Origin: Berberis thunbergii
Taxonomy: Eukaryota > Streptophyta > Magnoliopsida > Ranunculales > Berberidaceae
Reading direction: 5' to 3'
NCBI GenBank assembly: GCA_003290165.1
Contig: QNQO01000224.1
Location: 310,001-374,000, forward strand
Length of the DNA: 64,000 bases
Position 1 is the stretch's first letter. Each line of letters opens with the position of its first letter. The position numbers were made by a program, and so were the translations under genes. The notes under the pieces are model-generated. The model worked only from the letters and a program-made list of their open reading frames with translations, searched no databases and was not told the origin of the DNA. This document shows, in pieces, positions 60,124 through 64,000 of this stretch.

Positions 60124-63100
60124 TTGTTGATGTTTACAGAGATGAAATGCACCGTGAGTGAGAGAAGAGGCGGAATATTAATTGGGCCAATCGCTTTCAG
60201 TGGGATGCTTTCGAACACTTTTTTTGCTTCACTGTCTATGTTCTCTTTGTTCTTCGCTTCGATGTGTAATAAGATCACAGTGTGGGGCGCTGTCTGCCTC
60301 TTCGAATCAAAGTTATAGTTTGAAGGTCATTTCCCTAAACTCTATTTCATTGATAAGTATGATGGTAACACATTTCAAATAGAATTAAAAATCCCATCCC
60401 ATGTCAATAGAAGATTTTCTGTGGTTTGATTACCTATGTAGACGATGGAAAATTGATTATAAGCACATAAATCTAACATATTCCAATTTGAGCGCAACAG
60501 ATGTACGGACTAATTTATTCCATTTAATAAGAGAGATTTTGCAATAAGTAACGAACCCTAGAAGCTTAAAAAGGGTTATTTTCTTGGTTTGGTCCAATCA
60601 TATATAACTTGATTATTTTTAGATTCCATAATTTTAGGCAGCGACTTTATCATTATTTTTTGGTCAGGTTTTAGCATTTTTACACTTCTATCTTTCTATA
60701 GATAACATTTGTGAGTTTTTTTTTTTTTTCTTTCAAGAGAATGGGTAAAAGTGCAAAAAACCCAAGCCTGACAAAAAATGGCTTTAAAGCCTGACTGCCT
60801 AGACAAACTCGTTTAGATAATAATAGATAAAAACAACGCACGTAAGGAGTTCTATTGAAACCTAAGAAATATAGACATGTTTGTCATCCACACCAGAATA
60901 GATGGAGTTTCTGAAAAAATTGCTAATAGATGAATAATATTAACTATGGATACAATCAATTATTGATATGATCGATAATGTGGAAGCATGACAATGAGGA
61001 TAAAATTGAATGTGCATAAAATCAAAAGTGGATAAGATCAATTGTAAAACATGATGTATATTAGATCAAACGTGGATAAGATTGACTCTAGAAACAAGAC
61101 CATAAAGAAGGATGATCATGCAGATAAGACTAGATGTGGATATTATCAATTTTGGTTCAGCAAAGAAACACAATAACACATATAAAATAAGATGAAATGT
61201 GAAGAAACATAAAAATGCAAATAAGATTGAATGTGTATAGTATCGAATAAACATGACGATGCAAATATGATCACATAAGCATAAAAAAATCAATATGTAT
61301 TTAGTAATCATTGTATGGACAACTATCTCTCGAGCATATGTTTATGTTTGACATCAATAGAAAAATAAAATGGATCGCCTAACAACACATATTTACAGAC
61401 CAAAAACTACGAGATCACTCCAGAATGAAAGGCGTGATAAAGGGATCGTACCATTTGAGCCTTTATTTTCATGTTTTTCCCGGAGGTCTGGAGTAAGTTG
61501 ATCAATAGTTTTTTTCCTAATTCTCCCTTTCCGAAGGGAAGAATGTGAAATTCTTTTTCTTTTTCGCAGGGAAGCACAAATTATGACTTATGTTTATTAT
61601 GTTAATATGTGAGAAGTTTGCTATTAATTTTAGTGAACAACCATGACATATATTATATATGAGATGCCGTTTTTTGAGACTACTGCATGTTATGTTGTTT
61701 TAGATTTATTATGTTGTAATAGAACATGCATAAACTAACTAAGGTAGATACATGTTGTACACATTAATGCATGTGATGTAACCAGTTAATCCATACCGTC
61801 GAAAAATATACTTGTTGAAAAGTATACTTGTTAGTGGATTGATCGAAGTAAACATCCCTATAGTTAGTGCACTAATACAATTAGATCACCTAATGTAGCC
61901 AAAACGTATTGGTACACATGTTAATGAGATATGTACTAGATTGATCATAGTATATATTAGAAGCAACATGATATACCTGTCCATAACATTCACACTAGTG
62001 TTTGCTCGTGCTTTGTTGTATAGTACACTTCACATACTATCAATGTGTATTATGTGGATTGAATTATACAATTGGCATTATAAAGTCAATTTATGTTATT
62101 TTATCCTCAAAACATTTGATGACAAGTAATTATGTTTGTGATCAAACTGACTGTTATTTTTGCAAGATAGTAAAATTGTGTAATTATAGCTTACAATTAT
62201 TTCATATTAATGTTTAGTTTTGAGATACCATTTGATAATATGTCTATTAATGTTGGGTATGACTAAATATAAGATTGAAGTGGAAAAGCTACTATGCATT
62301 GGCTCATGTTAGTCACGATGCAAAATTTAACATTTTTCAAAATATGTGAGCAAATGAATACTTGTATAAATTGACACTTTTTTAGAATATGAGAGCTTTT
62401 ATATAGTCTCATATCCAATTATGCACAATATCTTTAGACATTCTAATAACTCAAAATTAAGCATTAATAACAAATATAATTATATACCATTTTAATCCTA
62501 CAAAATAAATGTTAAGTGTAATCACAAACATAATGAATTCAAATCAAACGCTTAACATGTGAAAAAAAACACAATTTTGCTTTATATTATCAATAGTACG
62601 CTTAATTACATGATACACACCAATATTACACAAATGCTTAACATGTGAAAAAAATCAAATGCTTAACATCAATATTACATGCTTAACATGTGAAAAAAAT
62701 CAAATGCTTAACGTGTATTACACAACATGTCCTTGATAGGCATACTGGTTGCTTCCAATATGTACTATTACCGGCCAGCAATATATCATCCATGTTTAAT
62801 TACACTCCGATCAATTCTAAGAGTCCAACCATATTAGTACACTAATTGCGGGGACATTTATTCCAACCGGTCCAACAACAATTGTATTTTAAAGAATATG
62901 GATTAACACAGTTTACAACACATGCATTATAACGTGCATCCAACATAAATTTATTTATCAGACTCTACTGTAGCATAATAATATACAATTCTATACGGAA
63001 ACTATAGCCATAGTTTTTAGGCGTTAATAATCCTAAAAAACATAGAATATATAGCGCTAATGATTAAAAATAAAATTAGATAGAATAACATCTCACCTTA

Positions 63101-63290
63101 CTTTGCCTAGCATATATGATCAATGCGAAAGAGTAAACTACTTATATAAGATAATAACTATTAGAATGATTATCAAAACTTGAAATTGTGAGCTTTATTT
63201 ATAGTTTTCCTAAGCAGGCATGAGACTCAACACCTTTCGCATCATCATGGTTCTTCAACTGCATCATCATGTTTATTCAATAACGTTGTT
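60124..63290. other. AT-rich intergenic region upstream of the oxygenase gene
   Basis: The first few hundred bases should hold the oxygenase promoter; no clear motif was singled out. Degenerate gtggataagatcaa-like repeats lie at 60960-61210 and a short tandem repeat at 62540-62720. No protein or RNA gene is recognised. Confidence 0.5.
62540..62720. repeat. short tandem repeat with unit atgcttaacatgtgaaaaaa
   Basis: The unit gcttaacatgtgaaaaaaa followed by tcaaatgcttaac recurs at about 62550, 62635 and 62681. It is non-coding. Confidence 0.8.
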
Positions 63291-63295
63291 ATTCT

Positions 63296-63760
63296 TCTTT
63301 TAATCATAACTTTGCTCCACCCCTTGAAATTTCAATGCACATCCTGTTGTAATTCATATTCAAGGATTGCAAATTGGCTAGCCCAATCAACCCCTTTGGA
63401 ATGCTTTCACACTCTTCATTATGGTTCAAATCTAATGAAAACAAGGTCTTACGAAAACCGACCACTTTCAATAAATCAAACTCTAGTTTGTTCCTTGACA
63501 AATTAATTATTTGAGTTCGATCCATTTGGTTTAAACAATATAGATGCGCCACCACCAAGCTTGTTATTTGAGAAATCAATTCTCTGGAAATTCATCTTGC
63601 CTAAAGATTTTGGAATGAGACCAAAGAGCTGGTTCTATGAGAGGTATAGATCGGGTGTTGATCCAGTGAAGTGCCCAAACTCACATATTATGAACTCATT
63701 CCTTTTTTCACTTGTTTTTAATCTTGACAGTTTAATCCCGGGGATAATTTAATTACAAAC
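63296..63760 (-). pseudogene. leucine-rich-repeat protein relic (DRT100-like C-terminal part)
   Basis: Minus-strand frames read GLIPKSLGKMNFQRIDFSNN (about 63610-63550), then IINLSRNKLEFDL, FSLDLNHN, SIPKGLIGLANLQSLNMNYN and RMCIEISRGGAKL (63510-63304). These are LRR units ending as in DRT100-like extracellular LRR proteins, where the last repeat is followed by a Gly-rich stretch and a Cys-containing tail. The upstream part is broken by stops and the C-terminal Cys cap is not seen, so it is called a pseudogene. Confidence 0.7.
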
Positions 63761-63913
63761 TTACATCATGCTCAAAACCGAGACAAACCTCCAACGCACT
63801 TTACATATCCAAGCATTTGTCAGATGGTTCTAAGAGGATCCTGGTGCCAAACTTTGTTAACCCATGTACATGTCTCCCAAAATTTCTAGTTGATCACATC
63901 TTACATTCTATAT

Positions 63914-64000
63914 AGGTGGGCACAGAACAAGATAGACCTCATCCCTATTCCATCTTGTTTGTTCGAGACTAGGACGGAATAAACCTCATCCCAACCTCGT
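63914..64000. mobile_element. possible hAT-type terminus at the right edge
   Basis: TAGGTGGGCACAGAAC at 63914 resembles the starts of hAT-2 and hAT-3 and is followed by repeats of the type gacctcatccc/cctcatcccaacc. The other end is outside the window, so only the terminus is claimed. Confidence 0.4.

Noticed and set aside
62540..62720. Regularly repeated short units suggestive of a CRISPR-like array
   Set aside because: Eukaryotic AT-rich tandem repeat with unequal spacing and no unique spacers of constant length.

Overview
This is nuclear DNA of a flowering plant, most likely a eudicot. Host genes have GT-AG introns, two H3.1-type histone genes are present, there is a plastid rRNA fragment typical of a nuclear plastid insertion, and more than half of the window is plant transposons. 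I cannot name the species.

Host genes, left to right: AAR2, a U5 snRNP assembly factor, of which the first three exons on the minus strand run off the left edge (96-1865). A complete JMJ30/JMJD5-type JmjC oxygenase on the plus strand (18086-24577) has an exact evening element 110 bp upstream of its start. Two intronless H3.1 genes follow on the plus strand (46193-46603 and 48840-49250). Then come a small secreted 8-cysteine lipid-transfer-like protein (49560-49880, minus) and a complete seven-exon 2-oxoglutarate/Fe(II) oxygenase (50569-60123, minus) whose fourth intron is swollen to 5.5 kb by insertions. A decayed leucine-rich-repeat gene (DRT100-like) lies at the right edge.

The rest is nested mobile DNA. 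At 2.2-5.3 kb is a decayed pararetrovirus-like relic. At 6.9-17.5 kb a long-TIR element (E1) was hit by a gene-carrying hAT element, itself hit by a 341-bp TRIM, and by a 7.8-kb Mutator-like element (MULE) that carries a FAR1-type transposase relic and an RNase H1 hybrid-binding-domain reading frame. At 26.1-33.0 kb is a relative of E1 (E2) containing a second gene-carrying hAT element. At 33.3-39.5 kb is a Ty3/gypsy Tat-like element that keeps gag, lacks pol, has an antisense reading frame and a 140-bp tandem array, and sits inside an (AAT)n microsatellite. At 40.5-44.4 kb a truncated chromovirus-like Ty3/gypsy element is flanked by 915-bp direct repeats. A third gene-carrying hAT element lies in the oxygenase intron.

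The most striking theme is three separate hAT-type elements, each with an 8-bp target duplication and each carrying a piece of a different host gene: plant cysteine oxidase, epoxide hydrolase and a LAF3/YtcJ-like amidohydrolase. The other strong points are the pol-less Tat-like element and the long duplication around the gypsy fragment. All homology calls are from reading translations by eye; no database search was run.
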